Assembly (NCBI GenBank): GCA_017307505.1
Contig: JAFKEE010000030.1
Location: 62,001 to 126,000, forward strand
Origin: Acidobacteriota bacterium
GTDB taxonomy: Bacteria; Acidobacteriota; Terriglobia; Bryobacterales; Bryobacteraceae
DNA: 64,000 nt
Reading direction: 5' to 3'
Both the position numbers and the translations under genes were made by a program. Under the pieces are notes generated by a model that had not been told where the DNA came from, did not search any database, and worked only from the letters and a program-made list of their open reading frames with translations. This document shows positions 27,086 to 34,885 of this stretch, one piece after another; the first letter of the stretch is position 1, and the number at the start of each line of letters is the position of its first letter.

Positions 27086-27955
27086 TCATTCGAGTGGCTG
27101 CCGCCCGGCGGTGACACACGGCCGGGACAGGCCCGGCGGCAGGCCATCGTGACGGAAGATGCAACGTTTGCTGTTGTGATGGTGCAACTTCGCGCAGTAC
27201 GGAACGTGCCCCTTGCGCGCCAGCAGGAACACCTCGGCGGCCGCCAGCATGCCCAGCAGCGGCCCGATGAAATAGAGCCAAATGGCATGCCAACAACCGG
27301 AGACCACGGCCGGCCCGAACGTCCGTGCGGGATTCGCGCTGGTGCCTGAGAGCGGAGATTCGAACGCAATGTAAGTCGCGACCAGGCACGCGGCAACGTG
27401 GTGGGTATACTCAGAGAGCTCTGGGTGATTGGACGAGAAGACGATCGCGCCCATTAGGAGGAATGATATAGCCAGTTCCGCCATGAAGGCGATGGAGCTA
27501 CCATGCCTGCCGGGGAAGGTGGCGGCGTACTGGACCGCCTTGTGGCCGGGTGCGCCCAGAAGCAGAGTGGAGGCCAGGGCCACGCCGCCGACGGCCCCCA
27601 GGAGTTGTGCGGCACAGTAACACAACGTGTCCCACCACGCTATCTTTCCCAGCCTGTAGAACGTGACGGTAACGGCCGGATTGAAGTGCGCGCCGGACTG
27701 TTTGCCCCAGGGAGAGACGACGATGGCCATAATGGCCGCACCCATCGCCAACCCCATCAGGATCCGGCGAACCAGCTCATTCGGCAAGCTGTGCGCAACT
27801 GGTGAGGCAGGGTGCCGGAACAACGTAGCCAGCGCGCAAGCCGCGAACAGATAACAGCCCGATTCAGCCGCCTCCATCAGGTATTCGGGCCAATGAAGAG
27901 ACAGGCCGCCCGCGTCAATCCGTCGAGGCTTGTGCGTGCTGGTTGCGTTCCTCAT
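27086..27955 (-). CDS. MIP-family channel (aquaporin)
   Basis: A 289-residue membrane protein with six predicted helices and both half-helix NPA motifs: HFNPAVT (NPA 92-94) and SANPART (NPA 208-210, followed by the selectivity-filter Arg211). Residues around the second NPA (TSANPARTFG) fit a water-type rather than a glycerol-type pore, but I cannot settle this. The C-terminus is unusual, an extended soluble tail with CAKLHHHNSKRCIFRHDG containing Cys and His. The start lies 41 bp inside the preceding flavoprotein gene, so it is in the same operon. Confidence 0.87.
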   Translation of the reverse strand: MRNATSTHKPRRIDAGGLSLHWPEYLMEAAESGCYLFAACALATLFRHPASPVAHSLPNELVRRILMGLAMGAAIMAIVVSPWGKQSGAHFNPAVTVTFYRLGKIAWWDTLCYCAAQLLGAVGGVALASTLLLGAPGHKAVQYAATFPGRHGSSIAFMAELAISFLLMGAIVFSSNHPELSEYTHHVAACLVATYIAFESPLSGTSANPARTFGPAVVSGCWHAIWLYFIGPLLGMLAAAEVFLLARKGHVPYCAKLHHHNSKRCIFRHDGLPPGLSRPCVTAGRQPLE

Positions 27956-29369
27956 GTTGCCCCGACGGTTGCGGCACGGCCGCGAACAGGCCTTTCAACC
28001 CTTCTGTCATGGTCGGGTGCGCGAAGATCGCGTCTCGCAGCAGTGTGTAGGGCGCGCCGGCCAGCATGGCGAGTTGCACTGTCCCCATCAGCTCGCCGGC
28101 TTCCGGTCCGAAAGCCGTGAACCCGAGAATGCGGTCGCTGTGTTCATCAATTAACGTCTTCAGGAAACCGCGTCGCTCTGAGAGTGTCCACGGGCGCCAT
28201 GAGGAGTCCACCGGTACGGAGACGGCCCGGTATGGGATTCCTTTCTGCCGCGCCTGGGTCTCGTTGAGGCCGACGCGAGCCAGTTCCGGATCGATGAAGA
28301 CGCAGTAGGGTATCAGCCGGTCTTTCGTTGTACGGCGGCCACCGCGCAGGTTCGCTAAGACGATACCGAAATCGTCCTCCGAGACGTGGGTGTAGTAGGG
28401 GCTGCCCGCACACTCACCCAGGGCCCACACATTTTGGGCGGTCGTCTCCAGCCGGTCGTTCACCCGCACATGCCCCTGTCCGGTCAGCTCAATGCCGGCT
28501 TTCGCGGCGTCGAGGCCGGCGGTGTTTGGTGTGCGCCCCAGCGCCACCAGTAGGTCGCTCCCCTCGATGGATTGCCTTCCGTGAATGGTCTCGAGCTGAA
28601 GACGAACCTGGTCACCGGAGCGGCCATGCACGCTGGCGGCCTGCGTGTTCAGGAGTACCTCGATGCCCTCGTCCCGAAATAATTGGAGGATCGCTGCGGC
28701 AACGTCGGCATCCTCGGCCGGCGCGAGCTGCGCACCGCGGGCGACCAGGGTGACCCGGCTGCCCAGGCGGCGCAGAGCCTGGCCGAGTTCCAGGCCGACA
28801 TAGCCGCCGCCCAGGACGATCACGTGCTCCGGGAGCCGTTGCAGGTCCAGCGCTTCAATGTGGGTCATCGGCCAGGAGTCCCGCAGACCAGGAATGGGCG
28901 GCACGGTTGCATGGGTCCCCACGTTTACGAAGACGCGATCCCCTGTGAGCGTACGGCGGCCTCCGTCCGCGAGGGAGACCTGTATCGTGCGAGGCGCAAC
29001 GAATGTCCCTTCGCCCAGGATGAGCTCATCGTTTGGCGCGTTGTATTTGTCGCGATGGATCTGCACGATCCCCTCGACCATGCCTCGCTTGCGCGCGTAG
29101 ACCCCCGCCATGTCGATCGAAATCGGGCCGGTCTCTATGCCGAACTCCCGGTGCCGCCGCGCCAGCGAAGCGACCTTGGCGGAGTGGATCACGTTCTTGC
29201 TGGGCAGGCACGCGATGTTGGGGCACGATCCGCCAATGTACTGCCGTTCGACAACCGCGGTCTTCCAGCCTTCTTTCGCCAGGGTCCAGGCCATCAGTTT
29301 GCCGGCCACGCCACTGCCCAGGACGAGGACGTCGTACTTCTCTTGTGTATTCATCATCGTTGTCTCCAT
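27915..29369 (-). CDS. FAD-dependent pyridine nucleotide-disulfide oxidoreductase (mercuric reductase-like)
   Basis: About 484 residues. FAD-binding GxGxxG-type DVLVLGSGVAGKLMA starts the protein, followed by the redox-active disulfide GGSCPNIACLPSK (CxxxxC). The NAD(P)H Rossmann motif is VIVLGGGYVGLELGQAL, the second FAD motif is QNVWALGECAGSP, and the C-terminal dimerisation domain ends with the catalytic AHPTMTE His. It lacks the C-terminal Cys pair and the heavy-metal-associated domain of true MerA, so mercury reduction is doubtful. A thiol or quinone reductase role is possible. The ATG overlaps the hydrolase stop (TGATG); a further ATG pair 12 bases in has GGAGA upstream and is an alternative start. 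Confidence 0.85.
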   Translation of the reverse strand: METTMMNTQEKYDVLVLGSGVAGKLMAWTLAKEGWKTAVVERQYIGGSCPNIACLPSKNVIHSAKVASLARRHREFGIETGPISIDMAGVYARKRGMVEGIVQIHRDKYNAPNDELILGEGTFVAPRTIQVSLADGGRRTLTGDRVFVNVGTHATVPPIPGLRDSWPMTHIEALDLQRLPEHVIVLGGGYVGLELGQALRRLGSRVTLVARGAQLAPAEDADVAAAILQLFRDEGIEVLLNTQAASVHGRSGDQVRLQLETIHGRQSIEGSDLLVALGRTPNTAGLDAAKAGIELTGQGHVRVNDRLETTAQNVWALGECAGSPYYTHVSEDDFGIVLANLRGGRRTTKDRLIPYCVFIDPELARVGLNETQARQKGIPYRAVSVPVDSSWRPWTLSERRGFLKTLIDEHSDRILGFTAFGPEAGELMGTVQLAMLAGAPYTLLRDAIFAHPTMTEGLKGLFAAVPQPSGQHEERNQHAQASTD

Positions 29370-30346
29370 CAACGGGATCCTCCACCGGCGGCTTGGCGCG
29401 ATTCGCTGGCGGCGGAGAGAAAGTCCTTGATCGCTGCGGCGATCTCCACTGCATGCGTTTCCAGCGCGAAGTGCCCGGTATCCAGAAACTGCAGGCGGGC
29501 ATTGGGCAGGTCTCTGCGGAACGCTTCAGCTCCGGCGGGAAGGAAGAACGGATCATGCTGCCCCCAGATCGCCAGCAACGGCGGTCTCGCCGTTCGAAAG
29601 TACTCCTGGAATTTGGGGTAGAGCTGGACGTTCGACGCATAGTCGAGGAACAAATCGAGTTGAATGTCCCGATTGCCCGGGCGCGCCAGGAGAGCCGCGT
29701 CGAGCGTATACGCTTCAGGGGGTACGCGCTCAGGATCACTCACGCCGTGCGTGTACTGCCATCGGGCTCCGTCCAGTGTCAGAAGAACTTCGGCGAGCGC
29801 TTCCCGATTCTCCAGGGTCGGCTCGACCCAGTATTTTCGGATGGGCGCCCAGGCCCTGCTCAGGCCTTCTTCGTACGCGTTCCCATTCTGCGTGACGATG
29901 GCGGTCACCTTCTCCGGGTGAGCCATGGCGACACGGAACCCGGTGGGCGCGCCGTAATCGAAGACGTAGAGGGCGAAACGCTGGGTGTTGAGTGCTTCGA
30001 GGAACCTCTGCACGGTGGTCGCCAGGTGATCAAACGAATACACGTAGTTTCGCCCTGCGGGCACGTCTGTGAAACCAAAGCCCGGGAGGTCCGGCGCAAT
30101 CACCCGGTAGTCGGGAGCAAGCCGGGGGATGAGCTCGCGGAATTGGAAGGAGGAGGACGGGAAACCGTGCAGCAACAGGATCATTGGGGCATCGGGCCGG
30201 CCGGCCGCACGGTAGAAGACACGGACTCCATCCGCGTCCACCCAATGGACAGACGTCAGCGGAATGGCCGGTTCGGAACGCCGTTCTGCTGATTTCGGCC
30301 TGATTCTGGGTCTCTTCTCCAACTCGGACGGAAGACTTCCCTTCAT
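29369..30346 (-). CDS. Alpha/beta hydrolase with Asp nucleophile (haloalkane dehalogenase/epoxide hydrolase-like)
   Basis: A 325-residue protein. Oxyanion motif HGFPSSSFQF (about 60-69), nucleophile elbow VFDYGAPTG with Asp130 in place of Ser, acid in WGQHDPFFLP, and the base His in DTGHFALETH. The Asp nucleophile is the mark of dehalogenases and epoxide hydrolases, which proceed through an alkyl-enzyme ester. The ATG at 30346 is preceded by the near-perfect AGGAGGTGA; the frame continues open to 30565 but has no such signal. First gene of the hydrolase, flavoprotein, aquaporin operon. The physiological substrate is unknown. Confidence 0.85.
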   Translation of the reverse strand: MKGSLPSELEKRPRIRPKSAERRSEPAIPLTSVHWVDADGVRVFYRAAGRPDAPMILLLHGFPSSSFQFRELIPRLAPDYRVIAPDLPGFGFTDVPAGRNYVYSFDHLATTVQRFLEALNTQRFALYVFDYGAPTGFRVAMAHPEKVTAIVTQNGNAYEEGLSRAWAPIRKYWVEPTLENREALAEVLLTLDGARWQYTHGVSDPERVPPEAYTLDAALLARPGNRDIQLDLFLDYASNVQLYPKFQEYFRTARPPLLAIWGQHDPFFLPAGAEAFRRDLPNARLQFLDTGHFALETHAVEIAAAIKDFLSAASESRQAAGGGSR

Positions 30347-30740
30347 AGTCACCTCCTGGAATGTCGTTGGCCCTTCCGGAATCGCCGGGGACTGCATGAC
30401 AATGGCACGCGACACGCCAAAAGGACCGTGTGGGCCGGAACGCTCATCAGACCTGTAACTGTTTGGGCAATCGTGAGATTCCTTCGGTGGCCCCCGCACG
30501 AAGTTCGCCCGCCGAAGACGGAATCGCGACGGAGGTCCATCAGTGATCAGAGGCGGTCGCGGCATCCGTCACGAGCGGCGATTCCCATCCACCGAACCAC
30601 CGGACGGAAACTACCCCGCGAGGCGTTTACCCAGAATCGCGGACACCGCCTCCGTCACCGCAACGATACGCACCGGATGCAGTGTTGTGAGCGGCATGCT
30701 TCGCCCCAACGCATCCTGATTCCGCAATCTCAACGAAACC

Positions 30741-30770
30741 CCGCCCCAGCCTGGCCCACAGCCCGCCGCC
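30741..30770. repeat. 30-bp direct repeat, left copy flanking the 109-bp array
   Basis: This segment and 31370-31399 agree at 29 of 30 positions (both begin CCCGCCCCAGC and end GCCCACAGCCCGCCGC). They enclose the tandem array, about 100 bp before its first unit and 34 bp after its last. They could be the outer ends of a duplicated or mobile module, or an older repeat into which the array expanded. Confidence 0.6.
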
Positions 30771-30840
30771 ACTACGCCAACCCTCCCAGCCAACCCCGCA
30801 AAGCTCACTACCAATCCCGGAATCACACAGCTCTCCCCCC

Positions 30841-31336
30841 AGCATTCCCCTGGGCATTGCCCAGGGCCCGCCCCAACCTCGAATCCTCTCCCAGCCCAAC
30901 TCGAACAGCCCCACCCGCTTCGCCTCCAACCCCAACGCCAGCCACCCCCAGCATGCCCCTGGGCATTGCCCAGGGCCCGCCCCGACCTCGAATCCGCTCC
31001 CAGCCCAACCCGAACAGCCCCAACCGCTTCGCCTCCAACCCCAACGCCAGCCACCCCCAGCATGCCCCTGGGCATTGCCCACGGCCCGCCCCAACCTCGA
31101 ATCCTCTCCCAGTCGACCCGAACAGCCCCAACCGCTTTTCTTCCAACACCAACGCCAGCCACCCCCAGCATTCCCCTGGGCATTGCCCAGGGCCCGCCCC
31201 AACCTCGAATCCGCTCCCAGCCCAACCCGAACAGCCCCAACCGCTTCGCTTCCAACACCAACGCCAGCCACCTCCAGTATTCCCGTGGGCATTGCCCAGG
31301 GCCCGCCCCAACCTCGAATCCGCTCCCAGTCAACCC
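30841..31336 (-). repeat. 109-bp tandem repeat array with an internal hairpin in each unit
   Basis: Units begin at 30841, 30950, 31059, 31167 and 31276, giving spacings of 109, 109, 108 and 109 bp; the fifth unit is partial (about 4.5 copies). Each contains the palindrome CCCTGGGCATTGCCCAGGG (30848-30866, 30957-30975, 31066-31084, 31174-31192, 31283-31301) followed by GGGCCCGCCCCAACCTCGAA-type sequence. Copies 3 and 5 each have one mismatch in the stem. A 109-bp period is not a multiple of 3, so a protein repeat is excluded. Strand is given by analogy with the neighbouring remnant; the element itself is close to symmetric in the stem. Confidence 0.85.
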
Positions 31337-31369
31337 AAAATGCTCGCAACAACTCCTCAACCAACAACA

Positions 31370-31399
31370 CCCGCCCCAGCTTGGCCCACAGCCCGCCGC
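31370..31399. repeat. 30-bp direct repeat, right copy flanking the 109-bp array
   Basis: Partner of 30741-30770, with one substitution (T for C in the CAGCTTGG segment). It lies 20 bp downstream, on the plus strand, of the end of the minus-strand gene remnant. Confidence 0.6.
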
Positions 31400-31418
31400 A
31401 ACATCGAGAAAATCCACC

Positions 31419-31719
31419 TCATGGCACATCCCCAACCACCGGCCCGCCGTCCGCAACCATCCTCCTCGCCTCCTCCAGCCCGATACCCGCATGGGAGGGC
31501 CAGTTGGGAGCAAGGATCTCCCGCCCGTTCTGGAACGCAGTGCACACCTCACGAACACGCCCGTGGCGTCAAAGACATCTTCAACACTCAGGCCCAGCGC
31601 CTTCAACCGCGCGCCCGGCGGAGGTGCGAGTCCGTCGGATGGGCCAGTTGCTCACTCTCCAACTGCCTGATCATTTCAGCGCGATGGCCGGAACGGAATT
31701 GCTCTTTGACCGCCTCCAT
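31419..31719 (-). pseudogene. Frameshifted small gene upstream of the repeat array
   Basis: Translation from ATG 31719, which has AGAGGAG 8 bases upstream, gives MEAVKEQFRSGHRAEMIRQL and about 18 more residues, then stops in a GCGCGCGG run. Removing one GC pair restores the frame LKALGLSVEDVFDATGVF, and a second shift leads to AFQNGREILAPNWPSHAG and on to GDVP plus stop at 31419. The start-to-stop length is 301 bp (1 mod 3), so no single frame covers it. The protein-like text in successive frames argues for a decayed gene. The family is unknown; a related fragment ends at 20527. Confidence 0.45.
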
Positions 31720-32035
31720 CCACACGCTCCTCTGGTGGTGAACCAGCACGAGTACGCACAATGCAATCGCGGAAACCCCACATGTATGCGGAAAAGGTCA
31801 CCAATATTTGCGAATCATAAACTCCGTGACATTGTATTAGGTTCGAACAACACCGCGAGCGCGGAACGGGCGATTGTCTGCCGCCCGCTCGCCCCGCCTC
31901 CCCACTTCTCCCTCCTTTTCCGCATGAACCATTTTTCATTCACAAGGGTTTGAAATCTTTTTCTCCTTTATTGTCAACACCGGCTCTCTCCAAAACACCT
32001 TTCAGCCATTGACGCACCCTTTACATTGGATTCGC

Positions 32036-32060
32036 GCCGGCACCGATGCCGGCATTTTTT
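32036..32060 (+). terminator. Hairpin with T-run just before the gene at 32083
   Basis: GCCGGCA (32036-32042) pairs with TGCCGGC (32047-32053) around a CCGA loop, followed by a run of six T (32055-32060). This is a compact Rho-independent terminator shape. It ends only 22 bp before the ATG and 6 bp before the ribosome site, with no gene upstream on this strand. It may therefore act as a leader attenuator for the next gene or block read-through from the repeat region. Confidence 0.55.
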
Positions 32061-32082
32061 ATGGAACAAGGAGATTGACATC

Positions 32083-32844
32083 ATGGCGACTGCTGCCCAG
32101 ATCACCGCCAACCAGGCAAACGCGAAGCGTTCCACTGGACCCATTTCCCCCCTCGGCAAGGCCCGCGCTGCCCAGAACGCCCGCCGCCACGGCTTCACCG
32201 CCCGCAACCTCAACATCACGGACGAAGACCGCGCCGAATTCTCGGAACTCGAAGCGGCCCTGCGCCTCAAGACCCGCCCGGCCGACTGCCTCGAAGAAGA
32301 GATCTTCCACCGCATCCTCACCCATACCTGGAACCTGCGCCGCATCGAAACCTTTGAGGCTCTCATCCTTGCCGAAACGGACCCATTGGCCGAAACCGAC
32401 CCACATTCCGCCAATCTCGAACGCTACGCCCGCTACCGCCGCGACCTCGAGCGCGGCCTCTATCGCGCCATCCGGGAACTCAGCAGACTCCAGACCGAGC
32501 GCGGCGCCCTCGGCCAGCAGCACCCTCACGTCGTCCAGGGCATCCGCGAACATGTCCCCCTGGCCGAGGTCACCCGCCTGACCAAAAACACGGAGGAACT
32601 CTTCTTCTATGAAGGCTATGGCCGCCCTCGCCAGGCCCTGGAACACCTGACCAACGAAGTCGATTTCGGCCACCCCGGCAACCAGGATCCGATGGCAGAC
32701 CACCAGTCGGCTCTCGTGCCACGAAACGAAGCCGCTCCGGCCGGAGACGGCAGCTCCGCCCTCATCAGCACTACCCTCGACGACGCCGGGACTCCTCAAC
32801 CCCCGCAGCCCTACACCGAAACGGTGAAACGGAGCCAATTCTGA
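32083..32844 (+). CDS. Hypothetical protein of an acidobacterial multicopy family
   Basis: A 253-residue protein starting MATAAQITANQANAKRSTGP, with SPLGKARAAQNARRHGFT next. This opening resembles a group of short uncharacterised proteins that are frequent in Acidobacteria. The rest is mainly helical and charged (EFSELEAALRLKTRPADCLEEEIFHRIL) with no signal peptide, so it is cytoplasmic. The C-terminal 60 residues are low in predicted structure. The ATG at 32083 has AAGGAG 9 bases upstream; the open frame from 32026 crosses the hairpin and is rejected as a start. The Arg/Lys-rich N-terminus might bind nucleic acid (inference). Confidence 0.7.
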   Translation: MATAAQITANQANAKRSTGPISPLGKARAAQNARRHGFTARNLNITDEDRAEFSELEAALRLKTRPADCLEEEIFHRILTHTWNLRRIETFEALILAETDPLAETDPHSANLERYARYRRDLERGLYRAIRELSRLQTERGALGQQHPHVVQGIREHVPLAEVTRLTKNTEELFFYEGYGRPRQALEHLTNEVDFGHPGNQDPMADHQSALVPRNEAAPAGDGSSALISTTLDDAGTPQPPQPYTETVKRSQF

Positions 32845-33072
32845 CGCCGGGGATGATCCCTCCTTCACTCCCGGCACACACGGACACAACGAAGCCGCCC
32901 GGTCTGGCAGCTTCCTCAGGTACCCGCGAAACGAAGCCACAGGACCGGCCCGTCAGCTCGTCTAGGAGTCTTTCTGTCTGTTTTAGTTCAAGAGAAACAG
33001 ATCTTTATAAACGATTTGTGATATAGCTCTGTGTAGCGCCCGGCAGGGCCGCATCTTCGGAGGAGGATAGCG

Positions 33073-34749
33073 ATGAAACAGCCATTCACTTGGCTCGCAT
33101 CGATGTTGCTGTTCACTGGCCTCATCCATGCCCAATCTATAGACATTCAAGTTGAACTCATGAATCAGATCGGCACCGACACCAGCCGGAAAGGCGATCT
33201 GATTTCCGCCCGTGTGATCGCGCCGCCGCAGCTTCAGGGCGACGTGATGGAAGGGAGAATCACCGAATCCCAGTCCGGCGCCAAGCTGGGCGGCAAGTCG
33301 GTCTTCTCTTTCACCTTCGACACGCTCCGCCACGCGGGCTCCACCATTTCCATCACCTCGCAGTTCAAGTCGGCCATCAACTCCCAGGGCAAACAGAATG
33401 TTGACGAAGAGGGCCGCATCGTACGTCGCGGCACGGGCAACGTTGCCAAGGTGGCGGGAGGAACCGGTCTCGGCGCCGTCATCGGCGGCATCGCCGGAGG
33501 TGGCAAAGGCGCGGCCATCGGCTCCGCCGTCGGTGCCGGAGCCTCCATCGCCATGGTGCAGATCGCGGCCGATGCCCCGAATATTCGCTTCGCCCCGGGC
33601 AGCCGCCTGCTCGTCGAGGCCAAAGCCCGCAGCGGTGCGCCGCTCTCCAGCCTGGCGGCTGCTCAACCCGCTCCGGCTCAACCGGCCGCGGCGCCAATAG
33701 CCGCTCAGCCCGTCGCCACGGCCAGTGCTGCCGCTCCGGCTGCCCAGCCGGCTCCGCAAGCCGCCCCGCAGCAGGCTGCCGCCGAGGCGCCGGCGCAACC
33801 TGAATTCAAGTCCATCACCCCCGCCTTCGTGCCCGGCGAGAAGACCGTCTTCTATGACGACTTCACCGACATGGCCGCCGGCGACGCTCCGCCTCACTTC
33901 AAGGTTCGCGGAGCCGCACCCGACCTGCAGGCCGCCGGCGACGTTCGCCAGCTCCTGGTCACTCGCAACGGCTCCCTCTTCCCCAACATCACGGCTCTCC
34001 CCAAGAACTTCACCTACGAAGCGGACCTCAAGTTCGATGGGGGCAAACGCGCCATCGTCTCCCTTCTGCTCTCCTCGAATAACAAGGAAGTCTTCCACTT
34101 CGTCACCTACACCGACGCGGCCCAGATGGATCTCGTAGCCTCCCTGCGCGCCCCCTATCAGGAGCTGGGCCGCAAGCGGATCCCCATGAGTTACAGCAAC
34201 CCGGTGCGCTTCGCCCTCTGGGTCCAGAACGGCCGCCTGCGCATCTATGTGAACGGCGAGAAGCACCTCGACTTCAATCAGGTCGATCTGCCGGAGATCA
34301 ACAAAATCGAGTTCGCCAACAGCGGCCCCGCCGCAGGCCAGACCATCGGCTACCGCATGGTCCGCTTCGCCGAATCAGCACCCGACTTCAGCCAGATGAT
34401 CAATGCCTCGGGCCGCTATGTCACCCACGGCATCCTGTTTGACACCGGCAGCGACCGTATGAAACCCGAATCCGCGCCCGTGATTCAGGCCGTCGCCAAG
34501 GGACTCGAAACGAACCCAAATCTGAAACTCCGCATCGAAGGCCACACCGACTCCGTCGGCAACGCCAGCCAGAACCTGGATCTCTCTCGCCGCCGCGCCG
34601 AAGCCGTCAGGAGCGTCCTCACCGCCCAGTTCGGCATTGATGCCGCGCGCCTCACCACCGCCGGATTGGGCTCGACCAAGCCGCTCGAATCCAACGATAC
34701 GCCGCAAGGCCGCTCCCAGAACCGGCGCGTGGAGTTCGTCCGGCAATAG
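33073..34749 (+). CDS. OmpA-domain cell-envelope protein with glycine zipper
   Basis: A 558-residue protein with a signal peptide (MKQPFTWLASMLLFTGLIHAQ). An N-terminal domain (about 22-150) is followed by a glycine zipper (TGLGAVIGGIAGGGKGAAIG, about 130-155), an Ala/Pro/Gln-rich linker (about 193-250), a beta-rich domain similar to concanavalin-like folds (about 260-430), and a C-terminal OmpA peptidoglycan-binding domain (about 450-558). The last has FDTGSDRMKPES, IEGHTDSVGNASQNLDLSRRRAEAV and SQNRRVEF. It probably anchors the outer membrane to peptidoglycan. An AGGAGGA ribosome site lies about 7 bases before the ATG. Confidence 0.85.
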   Translation: MKQPFTWLASMLLFTGLIHAQSIDIQVELMNQIGTDTSRKGDLISARVIAPPQLQGDVMEGRITESQSGAKLGGKSVFSFTFDTLRHAGSTISITSQFKSAINSQGKQNVDEEGRIVRRGTGNVAKVAGGTGLGAVIGGIAGGGKGAAIGSAVGAGASIAMVQIAADAPNIRFAPGSRLLVEAKARSGAPLSSLAAAQPAPAQPAAAPIAAQPVATASAAAPAAQPAPQAAPQQAAAEAPAQPEFKSITPAFVPGEKTVFYDDFTDMAAGDAPPHFKVRGAAPDLQAAGDVRQLLVTRNGSLFPNITALPKNFTYEADLKFDGGKRAIVSLLLSSNNKEVFHFVTYTDAAQMDLVASLRAPYQELGRKRIPMSYSNPVRFALWVQNGRLRIYVNGEKHLDFNQVDLPEINKIEFANSGPAAGQTIGYRMVRFAESAPDFSQMINASGRYVTHGILFDTGSDRMKPESAPVIQAVAKGLETNPNLKLRIEGHTDSVGNASQNLDLSRRRAEAVRSVLTAQFGIDAARLTTAGLGSTKPLESNDTPQGRSQNRRVEFVRQ

Positions 34750-34885
34750 CTGTCTACCAGCCTCCGCTCGAGCCGCCGCGCCTCATCCGCCCGGCGGCTC
34801 CCCCTGCGCCCTGGCCCCGCCGGTTTACAGCCGCTGCGATCCTTTGATAGGCTTTTTGCATTCTTAGGCTGGGCGCCCCCGTTGC

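Larger units (their letters stand above)
30347..32082. other. 1.7-kb gene-poor region with tandem repeats and a gene remnant
   Basis: The plus strand is strongly C-rich and nearly free of stop codons, producing long overlapping frames on both strands that change with each 109-bp repeat and so cannot be one real gene. It holds the flanking 30-bp direct repeats, the 109-bp array, a decayed minus-strand gene, and a hairpin before the gene at 32083. A minus-strand frame ending near 30611 reads VRIVAVTEAVSAILGKRLAG before its stop and may be another coding scrap. The stretch 31760-32000 is AT-richer and could carry promoters. Confidence 0.55.

Noticed and set aside
27915-29369. True mercuric reductase
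   Set aside because: No C-terminal Cys pair, no HMA domain and no mer genes nearby.
30841-31336. CRISPR array
   Set aside because: Units are contiguous 109-bp copies without unique spacers of CRISPR length, and no cas genes are nearby.
30428-31953. Several long overlapping reading frames on both strands (up to 437 residues)
   Set aside because: They arise from C-rich, stop-poor repeats; the 109-bp period shifts the frame in every unit and the texts are low-complexity Pro/Gly/Trp-rich with no ribosome sites.
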